Shown here one piece after another: positions 8,344 to 16,080 of a DNA stretch of 33,695 nucleotides. Source of the stretch: a virus. The notes under the pieces are model-generated. The model had not been told where the DNA came from. It saw only the letters and a program-made list of their open reading frames with translations, and did no database searches. The DNA lies in IMG/VR virus record IMGVR_UViG_3300035698_007183, positions 1 through 33,695 of that record; one strand, written 5' to 3'. The position numbers were made by a program, and so were the translations under genes. Position 1 is the first letter of the stretch; each line of letters starts with the position of its first letter.

Positions 8344-8632
8344 TGGCTGTCGAAACATATGGTAACATATGGATTAGGAAAACCTAATTGGTAAAGGACT
8401 ATAACGGTTAATAGGCAGACATGCCCAAGACCGTAGGAAGATTGGCAAAAGCCAAAACCTCGAACGACTGCGGGGAGTTTATAGTAATATAAATTCTGAA
8501 GTCCTTCTCTGTTAAAAAACAGATGAATATACAGTCTAGACTACGACTATAATGTAAACATGAAATCGTAGAAGTTGGATTAACGTCCAACTCGCTTGCG
8601 TTATGCAAGTCATAAAAGTAATAGAAAATGCG
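8319..8632 (+). ncRNA. Complete group I intron in the capsid gene (314 nt, ORF-less)
   Basis: Splice sites are fixed by base pairing. The guide GGCT-GTCGA at 8345-8353 pairs with the joined exons TCGAT-AGCC (8314-8318 and 8633-8636), giving P1 with the required U.G at the 5' splice site and P10 directly adjacent; the intron ends in G (8632). The core is visible: GACTG at 8466-8470 pairs with CAGTC at 8532-8536 (P7), inside R-like and S-like contexts. Further hairpins: ATTAGG/CCTAAT near 8373-8388, TTGGC/GCCAA near 8441-8454, TCTGTT/AACAGA near 8507-8525 (P8), CTACGA/TCGTAG near 8541-8571 (P9), GTTGGA/TCCAAC near 8574-8591, CTTGC/GCAAG near 8595-8609. The P1 loop (8319-8348) is unusually long and encodes a copy of the displaced capsid C-terminus plus stop. 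Confidence 0.94.
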
Positions 8633-8657
8633 AGCCGGAGTAATGACACTGCCTTAA
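8633..8657 (+). CDS. Major capsid protein, exon 2
   Basis: These 25 nt complete the split Ile codon and add AGVMTLP and TAA after splicing. This matches the unspliced ending AGILTLP at the same length, which confirms both the intron borders and that the intron-encoded tail is an imitation of this exon. Without the intron, the gene would end here, just before the terminator at 8690. Confidence 0.88.
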
Positions 8658-8689
8658 TTCTACAATGGTATAAATTATTGTTGTATTAC

Positions 8690-8721
8690 AGAAGGGGGAG
8701 CAAATAATAGCTCCCCCTTCT
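8690..8721 (+). terminator. Terminator-like hairpin after the capsid gene
   Basis: A 12-bp perfect stem, AGAAGGGGGAGC with GCTCCCCCTTCT, and an 8-nt loop. No long T-run follows (TCACAATT), so it may act as a terminator, a processing site or an mRNA 3' stabiliser for the abundant capsid transcript. Confidence 0.7.
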
Positions 8722-8754
8722 CACAATTAAAAATAAAATAAAAAGAAAGTAAAT

Positions 8755-9621
8755 ATGTCACACAGAATTACAGAAATAGAAGCTACAGAAAGACTATATA
8801 AAAACAATAAAAATACAATTAATATGAAAAACTATTACGCATCTAGACAAAAAGCCGATTTTACATGTAGTGTATGTGGTTATAAATGGAAGACCATGGC
8901 TTATAACGTAATAAACGGCAAAACAGGCTGTTATAATTGCGCCCACAAAAGAATAGGAGAAAAACAATCTACTACATTCCAAAATGCAGCTGAAAAGCTT
9001 TATAAAAAGCATAAAGATAATATTATATTATTAAAATATGGTGGAACTTCCCATAAAAAATCAGAATTTGAATGTACAAGATGTGGAAATATTTTTATTT
9101 CAGATGTACATAGTGTATTGTCTCAAAAATATGCTTGCAGAAAATGCTGGATAAAACAAATGGGAAAACTTAAATCTGGAGCCAATAGCAATCTTTGGAA
9201 AGGTGGAATAACCAAACTTAGACCGTATATAAAAACATCTTTAACTGAATGGAAAAACCTTTCTATGGAAAATTGTAATTATAAGTGTGTTGCATGTTCA
9301 AACACCAATACTTTTGATGATATACATCATTTATATTCCCTAAATAACGTTATTGAAGATACATTAAATGAGCTTGGTTATGATGAAAAAGAAAGGATGA
9401 TAGATTACAAAATAGAAAATATAGAAAAAATTGTTAATAAAATTAAAGAAATTCATTCTAGACATCCTCTTGGGGTATGCCTTTGTAAAAAATGCCATAA
9501 AAGATTTCACAAAACATATGGCAAATTAGATAATACGCCTGAACAATTCTATGAATTTTTAAGAAAAAGAAACATTCAAATAGATAATAAAATTATAATT
9601 CGGGAACAAACATGCGCTTAG
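8755..9621 (+). CDS. Free-standing HNH homing endonuclease with two zinc ribbons
   Basis: A 288-aa DNA endonuclease. Two N-terminal treble-cys modules (C38/C41/C59/C62 and C107/C110/C128/C131) resemble DNA-binding zinc ribbons of homing endonucleases. The linker has the SNLWKGG motif common in phage HNH proteins. The nuclease has CVAC (C178, C181), HH at 191-192 and CLCKKCHKRFH (C244, C247, H248, H252). It lies 98 nt after capsid exon 2 and outside the intron. There is no strong ribosome binding site (only AAAGAAAG), the gene is AT-rich, and it ends in TAG, unlike most neighbours, which suggests separate acquisition. Its likely target is the capsid gene or an intronless allele; this is inferred. 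Confidence 0.88.
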   Translation: MSHRITEIEATERLYKNNKNTINMKNYYASRQKADFTCSVCGYKWKTMAYNVINGKTGCYNCAHKRIGEKQSTTFQNAAEKLYKKHKDNIILLKYGGTSHKKSEFECTRCGNIFISDVHSVLSQKYACRKCWIKQMGKLKSGANSNLWKGGITKLRPYIKTSLTEWKNLSMENCNYKCVACSNTNTFDDIHHLYSLNNVIEDTLNELGYDEKERMIDYKIENIEKIVNKIKEIHSRHPLGVCLCKKCHKRFHKTYGKLDNTPEQFYEFLRKRNIQIDNKIIIREQTCA

Positions 9622-9669
9622 TAGCGTTTTACCATTTTAATAATAAAAAAATAAGGAGTTACAAATATA

Positions 9670-10317
9670 ATGGCTGAAAAAGATACCACAAAAAAGGTTG
9701 GAGCACAAAAAAGTACCGTAAAAAAATCTGTAACACAAGAAGACCAAGAATTAATTAGGTTAACAAGAGAAAATGAAATTCTTTCAAGACAAGTAAAAGA
9801 ACAAGACGATAACACTGGTATTCCACTAGATGCTTATATTGAAGTTATGTCTCTTGTACCATTCAAGTTAAATCTTTCTACAGAAAAACTCGGAAGAGGA
9901 AGACAGTTTTCTTTCAGCAGATTTGGAGAAGTAAAAAGAATTCTTTATAACGACCTAGCCAGCATTTTTGAGAATTACAGAACTTTTATGGAATATGGTT
10001 ACTTCTACATACTTAACCAAAAAGTAATTAGAAAACACGGTCTTGATGATTTGTATGATAATTTACTAACCAAAGCTATGATGGAAGATATTTTAAACTT
10101 TGAGACAGATACCGCTGTAATATTATACGAAAAAGCAAACTCACATCAAAGAGATGTTATTGATGGGATGTTAGTGCAGATACTTAAAGACAGTGATGAA
10201 ACTACTTCGAACGTCGATTTCAATGTAATTTCTCAGATATCAAAAATTGGAGGCAAGGATATTCTTACAATTGCAAAAGAACTCAAAGAGTTAGAACAAT
10301 TACCTATGGACGCATAA
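9670..10317 (+). CDS. Hypothetical structural-module protein
   Basis: A 215-aa protein behind AAGGAG. The first ~50 residues are charged, Lys-rich and coiled-coil-like (a leucine-spaced stretch around residues 28-42), followed by a compact alpha-helical domain. I recognise no family. Its place between capsid and connector genes suggests a head-completion, adaptor or internal head protein. A strong terminator-like hairpin follows 20 nt later. Function is not assigned. Confidence 0.65.
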   Translation: MAEKDTTKKVGAQKSTVKKSVTQEDQELIRLTRENEILSRQVKEQDDNTGIPLDAYIEVMSLVPFKLNLSTEKLGRGRQFSFSRFGEVKRILYNDLASIFENYRTFMEYGYFYILNQKVIRKHGLDDLYDNLLTKAMMEDILNFETDTAVILYEKANSHQRDVIDGMLVQILKDSDETTSNVDFNVISQISKIGGKDILTIAKELKELEQLPMDA

Positions 10318-10336
10318 GGGTAAATTTTTAAAAAAT

Positions 10337-10384
10337 AAGAGGATTTTTGGATAAACAAATATAATGCCAGAAGTCCTCTTTTTA
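10337..10384 (+). terminator. Intrinsic terminator
   Basis: A 14-bp stem with two G.U pairs (10337-10350 with 10367-10380), a 16-nt loop, and T-rich sequence immediately after. It separates the 9670 gene from the connector genes. The surrounding gap (10318-10445) holds nothing else I can support. Confidence 0.75.
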
Positions 10385-10445
10385 AATATAATAAAAAAAA
10401 CGAGAAGTAAAAAAATTCATCTTCTAAATATATTAGGAGGTTCAT

Positions 10446-10901
10446 ATGACAACACCTACAAACGAAGTCTTCGACATGTTTATGCTTACTGTTACTGATT
10501 ATCGCTTGTTGGATTTGTTCGCCGCTTCTGAGGATGATTTTGAAGACTATTTAGAAGTATGGTTAATTTTTGCAATAAACGATTTTTCTATTTGTGACCA
10601 GAGTTTAGTGTTTGATGAAGATACAAAACTTTTTACCGCCACACTAACCAGCAAGAACAAGGTTATTTTAGCTAAGTTAATGATTAAATACTGGCTACAA
10701 AAATCAGTAAATGATATTACACAACTAAATCTTCATATTACAGACAGAGACTTCAAGATTGCTTCTGAAGCACAAAATTTAAGAGAGAAATCTAATTATT
10801 TAAATACTATAAAAGAAGAATGCTCACAAATGTTGGTTAATTATGGTGTTGCTCAAATAGAGTGGGCAGAATGGTATAACCAAGATTTTTCGGGGTTATA
10901 A
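10446..10901 (+). CDS. Putative head-tail connector protein
   Basis: A 151-aa mostly helical, acidic protein behind TTAGGAGG. No family motif is clear. Its size and its position after the capsid module, before an Ig-containing neck protein and a tail-terminator-like protein, fit a head-completion adaptor that bridges portal and neck. The next gene starts 2 nt after its stop without a strong ribosome binding site, so the two are probably translationally coupled. Confidence 0.5.
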   Translation: MTTPTNEVFDMFMLTVTDYRLLDLFAASEDDFEDYLEVWLIFAINDFSICDQSLVFDEDTKLFTATLTSKNKVILAKLMIKYWLQKSVNDITQLNLHITDRDFKIASEAQNLREKSNYLNTIKEECSQMLVNYGVAQIEWAEWYNQDFSGL

Positions 10902-10903
10902 TC

Positions 10904-12196
10904 ATGGCATACAAATACACAAAAGCGTCTTTAGCGGCAATAGCTCAAAAGGGAGCTACTCCCAAAAACCAATATTTAGAATTGTTCCAAGAAACCCTAG
11001 ACAAACAATTCTATAACTCGTCTAATTGGTGGACTGTAGAAGAAGAAACGGCAGTAGGTTCAGAAGTATATGCAGATATTGATGTACGTCTGACCCATGT
11101 TATTAATGCCGAGACAGGACTAAAACTCGGAGACGATTGGAAGACAATTTTATTCAAAGACATAGAACATGGTGTCAATTTGGGAAGATTTTACAAATTT
11201 AATGATAATACTTGGCTAACGGTAAACACTGAAATACTTAAGAATCTCTCCCAAACATGTACTATTAGAAGATGTAACAATACACTAAGATGGATAAATG
11301 AATCAACGGGTGCTCACCACGAAGAACCATGCTGCATTGAATATCTAGTTAAAGAACCTAGAGATTATGCTACACAAGGTTCTCCTTTTATGACTCCCGG
11401 TGGTTTTTTGCATATTGAGACACAATTTAATATAAGAACTAACTTAATAAAACAAAATCAGAGGTTTCTATTTGGAAACTCTGGACACTGGACTTGTTAT
11501 AAAGTAATTGGAACTGGAATAAATGATTTTAAAAATTTGGAAACATACGACAACGATAGTGCAAAAATATTAACACTAGACTTAGTTGCTAACTTCGTTA
11601 ATGACGAGTTAGACGATGTTGTGGATGGTGTTGCGGATGTTTATACCAACGTTTACGTTATCGCATTGGACAAAACCACCGCATCAGGGTCTCCTCTTGG
11701 AGCAGTACAACTGACCCCAAGCATTACTTACAATGGAGATAGTGTTTCAAGAGACACAACATGGACAACTTCTAATTTAAAAATTGCCACAGTTGATACT
11801 GCTGGTCTTGTATCTTTGGTGGCAAGCGGGAGCTGTATAATCACAGGAACCATCGAAGACAATCCTGCCTCTGGTTCTTGTCTAGTGACCGTTAGTGGAA
11901 GTCCAACAGTTAATACTGAAGTTGTAATTTCACCTGATTTAAACTATGTTCTTGAAGGAAACACACAGGCTTACACAGTGTTTTTGTATAAAAATGATGT
12001 GGTTCAAGTGGATGTGTTTACAATAACATGCGGCGGAAACAGTGTACCTTCTACAAGTTACACATTTACACAAACGGGGACAAACGCATTTTCTATTGTC
12101 AACACGCTACGAGATGTTGCATCCTACTTAACAATTTCATGTGTATCTGGAGCAAATACAAAAACAACTAATATTTATTTAAGGGGCGCTTGGTAA
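10904..12196 (+). CDS. Neck/head-closure-like protein with Ig-like modules
   Basis: A 430-aa protein starting 2 nt after the upstream stop. Residues 1-245 form a domain with several Cys (CTIRRCN around 125, EEPCCIEY around 142) and aromatic-rich strands, which by position may be a head-closure or neck component. Residues ~255-340 look like a bacterial Ig-like group 2 module: LTPSITYNGDSVS, TTWTTSNLKIATVD, GLVSLVASGSCIITGTI. Residues ~345-430 are a second beta-sandwich-like module (VVISPDLNYVLEGNT). Ig modules on virions commonly mediate weak surface or mucus binding. The Ig call is fairly confident; the neck role is inferred from synteny. Confidence 0.6.
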   Translation: MAYKYTKASLAAIAQKGATPKNQYLELFQETLDKQFYNSSNWWTVEEETAVGSEVYADIDVRLTHVINAETGLKLGDDWKTILFKDIEHGVNLGRFYKFNDNTWLTVNTEILKNLSQTCTIRRCNNTLRWINESTGAHHEEPCCIEYLVKEPRDYATQGSPFMTPGGFLHIETQFNIRTNLIKQNQRFLFGNSGHWTCYKVIGTGINDFKNLETYDNDSAKILTLDLVANFVNDELDDVVDGVADVYTNVYVIALDKTTASGSPLGAVQLTPSITYNGDSVSRDTTWTTSNLKIATVDTAGLVSLVASGSCIITGTIEDNPASGSCLVTVSGSPTVNTEVVISPDLNYVLEGNTQAYTVFLYKNDVVQVDVFTITCGGNSVPSTSYTFTQTGTNAFSIVNTLRDVASYLTISCVSGANTKTTNIYLRGAW

Positions 12197-12246
12197 AATT
12201 AAGTAATAGCCCGACTTGGTCAAAAAAATATAGGAAGGAGTAAAAT

Positions 12247-12804
12247 ATGGCAGTAATCACACCCGATGTGGGAGATTCCGCTTATTCAGATTTTTCCCAA
12301 TTTTCCACTTTTTCCTATAACTGTATTAAGCATATGATGGACAACAACGAATTAATTTGGAAACTTCTCAAGTACACAGATTCAGATGCGTGGAGTGAGG
12401 CGAATTTAACTCAAGAAGAAAAAGGCGCTCTTATATACAACGGGCAACAAGATACATCAGAATTCAATGTATTTATGGACGGAAAACAACCCGATGTAAT
12501 GATGAAAGAAGTATCACTTCTTAGAATAATGCCTTCCTATGCCTTTGGAGCAAATAGGACAGTTGGTGTAGTGGAGATAAGTATGGAGGTGTATGCACAC
12601 TATAAGATAAATCATCTTTCAAATTATAAAACGAGAGTCGATACAATTACAGAGGAACTTTTAGGAACATTTAATGGGACAAATATCGGTGGATTAGGTT
12701 TACTATCTTTCAACAAAATGGCTGACCAAAGTTCTCGATTATTCCAAGCGGGACAAATACCTTTTGGAGGAAAGCAAATAGTATTTAGTACTTATACAGC
12801 ATAA
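12247..12804 (+). CDS. Putative tail terminator/completion protein
   Basis: A 185-aa protein behind AGGAAGGAG. It has an N-terminal helical region (NCIKHMMDNNELIWKLLKY) followed by beta-rich sequence with VVEISMEVYAHYKIN and an IGGLGLL turn. The layout recalls tail-terminator or head-tail joining proteins, which begin with a helix and then process a measured quantity into beta strands. It precedes the tail tube gene by one gene, as expected. No diagnostic motif is present, so confidence is moderate. Confidence 0.5.
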   Translation: MAVITPDVGDSAYSDFSQFSTFSYNCIKHMMDNNELIWKLLKYTDSDAWSEANLTQEEKGALIYNGQQDTSEFNVFMDGKQPDVMMKEVSLLRIMPSYAFGANRTVGVVEISMEVYAHYKINHLSNYKTRVDTITEELLGTFNGTNIGGLGLLSFNKMADQSSRLFQAGQIPFGGKQIVFSTYTA

Positions 12805-12811
12805 GGAAAAA

Positions 12812-13597
12812 ATGGATATCACCTATTACCTTACATACGATTTACCAGTTATCTATAGAAACATAAAAATATACCCGGCAACAGTAAAAGATTATATATA
12901 TTTCAACGCATATGTAAAGTGCTTAACTCTGGAAAAAGACACGATTCCAGACCCAATAATTATATCAATGACCAATTTAGATTACTTATTTTATGCCACT
13001 GAGCAAGACGTTGAAAGCCAACCCTACTTGTTTTGGTTTGATAGATTGCTCTCAATATGCCTAAGAGACGACGCTTCTTTCGAAGAAGTGGAAAAAAGCA
13101 TCTTGAGATATGCATACGATGAAAAACACAAAACAATATTTAGGATAGGAAAAGAGATGTATGCATCGAAAGATTTTGAAAATATAAAAGACATAATATG
13201 TCAACAAAATCTAGTAGAGCTACCAGATAAAAATATTTCTAAGGAAGTTAGAGAGTCGTTAGAAAAAGCATTAGAACATAAAAGAAGAATGTCTGGTAAA
13301 AAATCAGGCACATTTGAGGACTATCTTATTGCTCTATCTATAGCAACAGGATGGAAGTTAGATTATATCTATTCTATGAGTATAAGAAAATTCATAAAAA
13401 GCATAAGACGAATGGATAACCTGATGCATTATAAAATTTATCTAGCAGCAAGCATGTCAGGAATGGTAGAATTTAAAGATAAATCTTTTATAAAACACTG
13501 GCTGGCAGATTTAACTGATAAGGATAAGTATAAAGATGTTTCTGTAGACTTGGATACAATAAAGAATACCGTGTCATTAGAAAGTGCTATGAATTAG
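12812..13597 (+). CDS. Hypothetical tail-assembly protein ending in TAG
   Basis: A 261-aa, largely helical protein rich in Lys, Tyr and Ile, starting 8 nt after the previous gene behind AAGGA. The N-terminal ~110 residues include a beta segment (PVIYRNIKIYPATVKDYIYF) and the C-terminal half has IALSIATGWKLDYIYSMS. The general look, a small soluble helical protein beside the tail tube gene, recalls tail or baseplate assembly chaperones, but I cannot name a family. It is the only non-endonuclease gene here ending in TAG, and the same frame remains open for 19 more codons beyond that TAG (13598-13657). Confidence 0.55.
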   Translation: MDITYYLTYDLPVIYRNIKIYPATVKDYIYFNAYVKCLTLEKDTIPDPIIISMTNLDYLFYATEQDVESQPYLFWFDRLLSICLRDDASFEEVEKSILRYAYDEKHKTIFRIGKEMYASKDFENIKDIICQQNLVELPDKNISKEVRESLEKALEHKRRMSGKKSGTFEDYLIALSIATGWKLDYIYSMSIRKFIKSIRRMDNLMHYKIYLAASMSGMVEFKDKSFIKHWLADLTDKDKYKDVSVDLDTIKNTVSLESAMN

Positions 13598-13657
13598 TTT
13601 ATGGCAAACACAAAAAGTTCGAAAATAATAAAAGATTATCTAAATAAGGAGGTATAA
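13598..13657 (+). other. In-frame extension after TAG (readthrough candidate or short ORF)
   Basis: Directly after the TAG at 13595-13597, the same reading frame continues with Phe, then an ATG at 13601, and 17 further codons to a TAA at 13655. The encoded peptide (MANTKSSKIIKDYLNKEV) is helical and basic, like the parent protein. No ribosome binding site precedes the ATG at 13601, which argues for readthrough or re-initiation if it is translated at all. The AAGGAGG for the tail tube gene lies inside its last codons. Confidence 0.3.
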
Positions 13658-13661
13658 AATT

Positions 13662-14711
13662 ATGGCAACACGCAAATTCTTGACAAGTGTGGCTGACGTG
13701 TACGCATATGACGAAGACGATAATGTTCTTTTTACTGGAACAACGTTATTGGATAGTTCAATCGAAGTCTCGCTTGGTTCTGCACCCGTTCGTGGCGGAC
13801 GTGGAAACCAATTGCAATATATATATTACCACACGGGTGAAATGAATTTCACTCTTACAGACGTTCAATGGAATTTAGAAATGCTAAGTTCAACAGTAGG
13901 TTCTGATTTGGAACTTGGTAGCTACTACAAGGAAGAGACCGTAACAGTTTCTTCTGGCTCTGGTACTGTTGACAAAACACCTTTGGCATTTACAGGTTCA
14001 ACTATATATGGTTGGGCAACATCACCGTTAGAAGTAACACAGAGAATCACGTTTACCGGAAGTACATTTACGGTTACAGGAGATGAAGATAGCGGGAGTT
14101 GGTGTATAAGATATTACACAGCAAACATTAGTGAAGGACACTCGTTTACCGTTAAAGCTAACATGATTCCTGAAATTGTAAAGCTTGTAATGGAAACACA
14201 ATTGAATTCGGCAGACGTAACTACAAACAAGATAGGAATAGTACAAATTATTGCTCCAACAGTTACTTTGTCTGGTGCATTCACAGTTTCTATGACAGCA
14301 GACGGAGTAGCAAATACTCCTCTAACTGCTTCCGCACTAGCTTACACCGGAACTGTTGGAACAGATGCTTGCGCAAATGACCCTTATTACGCAAAAATCA
14401 TTGAAATTATTGACAACTCTAACTGGTATGACAACGTTTATGACTTAAGCGTATCTGGTGGAGATTTTGACATGGACATAAATGAAACAGCAACATTAGC
14501 TGTATATGGTGTTCCTACCGAAGGAAACTCCTTCTTAGTACCAAATGCATACTTAGATTTTACTAGAGTAAGCGGTACTGCTAGCGAATGTACTGTTGGT
14601 CTAAATACTGGTATAGTTGATTCTGGTTCTACTGCGGGTTCAGCGTTGCTAAATGTTGAAATTACTTCAGCTTCAGATGTTGATACAACTGTTTCCGTAA
14701 CTATAACCTAA
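13662..14711 (+). CDS. Major tail (tube) protein with C-terminal Ig-like domain
   Basis: A 349-aa beta-rich protein behind AAGGAGG. N-terminal features fit a tail-tube fold: MATRKFLTSVADVYAYDEDDN, LLDSSIEVSLGSAPVRGGRGNQ (the S-[IL]-x-V-x-L..P.RGG type start seen in tube proteins) and a beta-hairpin HTGEMNFTLTDVQWN. The final ~90 residues resemble an Ig-like fold with SG-rich strands ending VDTTVSVTIT. The tube forms the conduit around the tape measure protein; the C-terminal domain would decorate the tail surface. The position before the chaperone-like genes and tape measure gene agrees. A terminator-like hairpin follows. Confidence 0.75.
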   Translation: MATRKFLTSVADVYAYDEDDNVLFTGTTLLDSSIEVSLGSAPVRGGRGNQLQYIYYHTGEMNFTLTDVQWNLEMLSSTVGSDLELGSYYKEETVTVSSGSGTVDKTPLAFTGSTIYGWATSPLEVTQRITFTGSTFTVTGDEDSGSWCIRYYTANISEGHSFTVKANMIPEIVKLVMETQLNSADVTTNKIGIVQIIAPTVTLSGAFTVSMTADGVANTPLTASALAYTGTVGTDACANDPYYAKIIEIIDNSNWYDNVYDLSVSGGDFDMDINETATLAVYGVPTEGNSFLVPNAYLDFTRVSGTASECTVGLNTGIVDSGSTAGSALLNVEITSASDVDTTVSVTIT

Positions 14712-14724
14712 TTAATTTAAATAA

Positions 14725-14754
14725 AATGCAGAGTAGAGAAATCTGCTCTGCATT
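14725..14754 (+). terminator. Terminator-like hairpin after the tail tube gene
   Basis: A 12-bp stem (14725-14736 with 14743-14754, one T.G pair) and a 6-nt loop. It is followed by ATTCTA rather than a full T-run, so it may be a partial attenuator that tapers expression after the abundant tube transcript. Confidence 0.65.
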
Positions 14755-14770
14755 ATTCTAAGGAGAATTT

Positions 14771-15049
14771 ATGGACGAAAACAAAAATGTCAAAAAAGAT
14801 TTTTTTAAATATGAACCAGAAAAACAAAAAGAAGAAGAACCAAAAGAGGTTGTTGCTAAAGAAAAACCAAAAGCAAAGCACAAACCAAAAGCTTCTTCAG
14901 TAAACAAAAATAAAAGAAAATTAAAGGTCGAAAGAGCTGGAGGAAGTCATCTGATTTTAGTAGACGACAATAAACACGGTTACAAAATCCCCCGGACAGC
15001 CGAGCACATGAATATAGCTGTGGGCGATATTGTTTATATAGACTTTTAA
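14771..15049 (+). CDS. Small Lys-rich hypothetical protein
   Basis: A 92-aa protein behind AAGGAG. Residues 1-55 are disordered and Lys/Glu/Pro-rich, with alternating KPKAKHKPKA; residues 56-92 form a small beta domain (LKVERAGGSHLILVDDNKHGYKIP, then VGDIVYIDF). The charged tail could bind nucleic acid or be an assembly linker. No family is recognised. It sits between tail tube and a small structural protein gene. Confidence 0.6.
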   Translation: MDENKNVKKDFFKYEPEKQKEEEPKEVVAKEKPKAKHKPKASSVNKNKRKLKVERAGGSHLILVDDNKHGYKIPRTAEHMNIAVGDIVYIDF

Positions 15050-15075
15050 AAAATTAAATTAAAGGAGAAAATAAT

Positions 15076-15444
15076 ATGGCATTGACAAGTACGCAGATTA
15101 CACAATTAAATAATTCAATGGAAGCAGCCCAACGCATAGGTCTCGGAGACCTTATGAACGAAATACTAACTGACTTAATTGATAGTGGAAGTGTAGTTCC
15201 ATCAAGTTCAAGACAGGTAGTTACAACCGACCTGACAACAGTTGAATACGCTGTATGCAGCCTATCCGGTAGCCCGGTTGATAGTCACGTATTTTCAACC
15301 GCTTCGGCTGGAAGTGTTGTAGGTGATGTTATTCTAGAACAATGGGCACCAGTTTCAGGAAGTTGGTCGGGAGATTATGCGCTTGCCTCTGGCAGTACTT
15401 CAGATGTATTCGCAACAGTAACATGGGTTGCTGTAGGAACATAA
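15076..15444 (+). CDS. Small structural protein
   Basis: A 122-aa protein behind AAAGGAG. The N-terminal ~35 residues are helical (ITQLNNSMEAAQRIGLGDLMNEILTDLI is split by a Gly turn), followed by a Ser/Gly/Val-rich beta domain ending in TVTWVAVGT. A helical oligomerising N-terminus plus a small beta domain is common for phage surface proteins such as head or tail fibres. A strong intrinsic terminator follows at once, suggesting high independent expression. The exact role is unknown. Confidence 0.6.
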   Translation: MALTSTQITQLNNSMEAAQRIGLGDLMNEILTDLIDSGSVVPSSSRQVVTTDLTTVEYAVCSLSGSPVDSHVFSTASAGSVVGDVILEQWAPVSGSWSGDYALASGSTSDVFATVTWVAVGT

Positions 15445-15453
15445 TGTAATATT

Positions 15454-15491
15454 AAATACACCGTCATCGGAAGATGGCGGTGTATTTTTTT
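15454..15491 (+). terminator. Strong intrinsic terminator
   Basis: A 15-bp stem (15454-15468 with 15473-15487, one T.G pair) closed by a GGAA tetraloop and followed by a T-run. It is the clearest rho-independent terminator in the window. Confidence 0.9.
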
Positions 15492-15514
15492 AATTCAATA
15501 ATACGGAGATTAAA

Positions 15515-16066
15515 ATGGAAAAAAAAGTTGAAATGAAGTTTATTGCTTCAAAGAGTGAACCTCTTGAATATAACAACGTAAAGTTTAATCTAATCCCCTT
15601 TTTAACAACGGTTCAACAGATATTTCTAATAAACAAATACGTGGGGGAATATTTCGGTCTATTGGATACAAATGTTGTTGAAAAATCAGATTATGAATAT
15701 TTATCAGCAGAATATAATATGATTAATTATATTTTACAAATGAATACAAACATAGAGACAGATGGTTTAGATAGTAATTTATATTCAGACACAAAATTTG
15801 TTAATTTAATAACATCCAATATTACAAACTATTTTGATTTCCGAAATAAATTAAACTTTATTATAAACGAAATAAAACAGCAGAATGTCTTAAAAAGCTC
15901 AGTAGGAGAAGTTTTGTCCGGATTTCTTGATAATATACAGGGTGTATTGGATAATATTTCAAAAATAACACCGGAAGAAATCAAAAGTGTGCAAGATTCA
16001 AGTGTAAAGCTAATAAAAAAACTTGAAGCTTCTTCTATTATAAAAGACAAAAACAATAAAAAATAA
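15515..16066 (+). CDS. Putative tail assembly chaperone
   Basis: A 183-aa soluble helical protein behind ACGGAG, at the place (between tube and tape measure) where siphoviruses carry tail assembly chaperones. The N-terminal MKFIASKSEPLEYNNVKFNLIPFLT, then helices and a Lys-rich end, fit a chaperone that coats the tape measure protein. The following gene is in the -1 frame relative to this one, the arrangement used for chaperone frameshifts, but the -1 frame is closed by TAA at 16057-16059 and no good slippery heptamer is seen. The functional call rests on position. Confidence 0.45.
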   Translation: MEKKVEMKFIASKSEPLEYNNVKFNLIPFLTTVQQIFLINKYVGEYFGLLDTNVVEKSDYEYLSAEYNMINYILQMNTNIETDGLDSNLYSDTKFVNLITSNITNYFDFRNKLNFIINEIKQQNVLKSSVGEVLSGFLDNIQGVLDNISKITPEEIKSVQDSSVKLIKKLEASSIIKDKNNKK

Positions 16067-16080
16067 GAAAAAGGAATAAC

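Noticed and set aside
8408-8608. Minus-strand 66-aa ORF within the capsid intron
   Set aside because: It overlaps conserved ribozyme helices and has no supporting features.
10340-10420. In-frame peptide after the stop of the 9670 gene
   Set aside because: A short protein-like stretch follows in frame, but three TAA codons lie between, and the sequence is explained by the 14-bp terminator stem.
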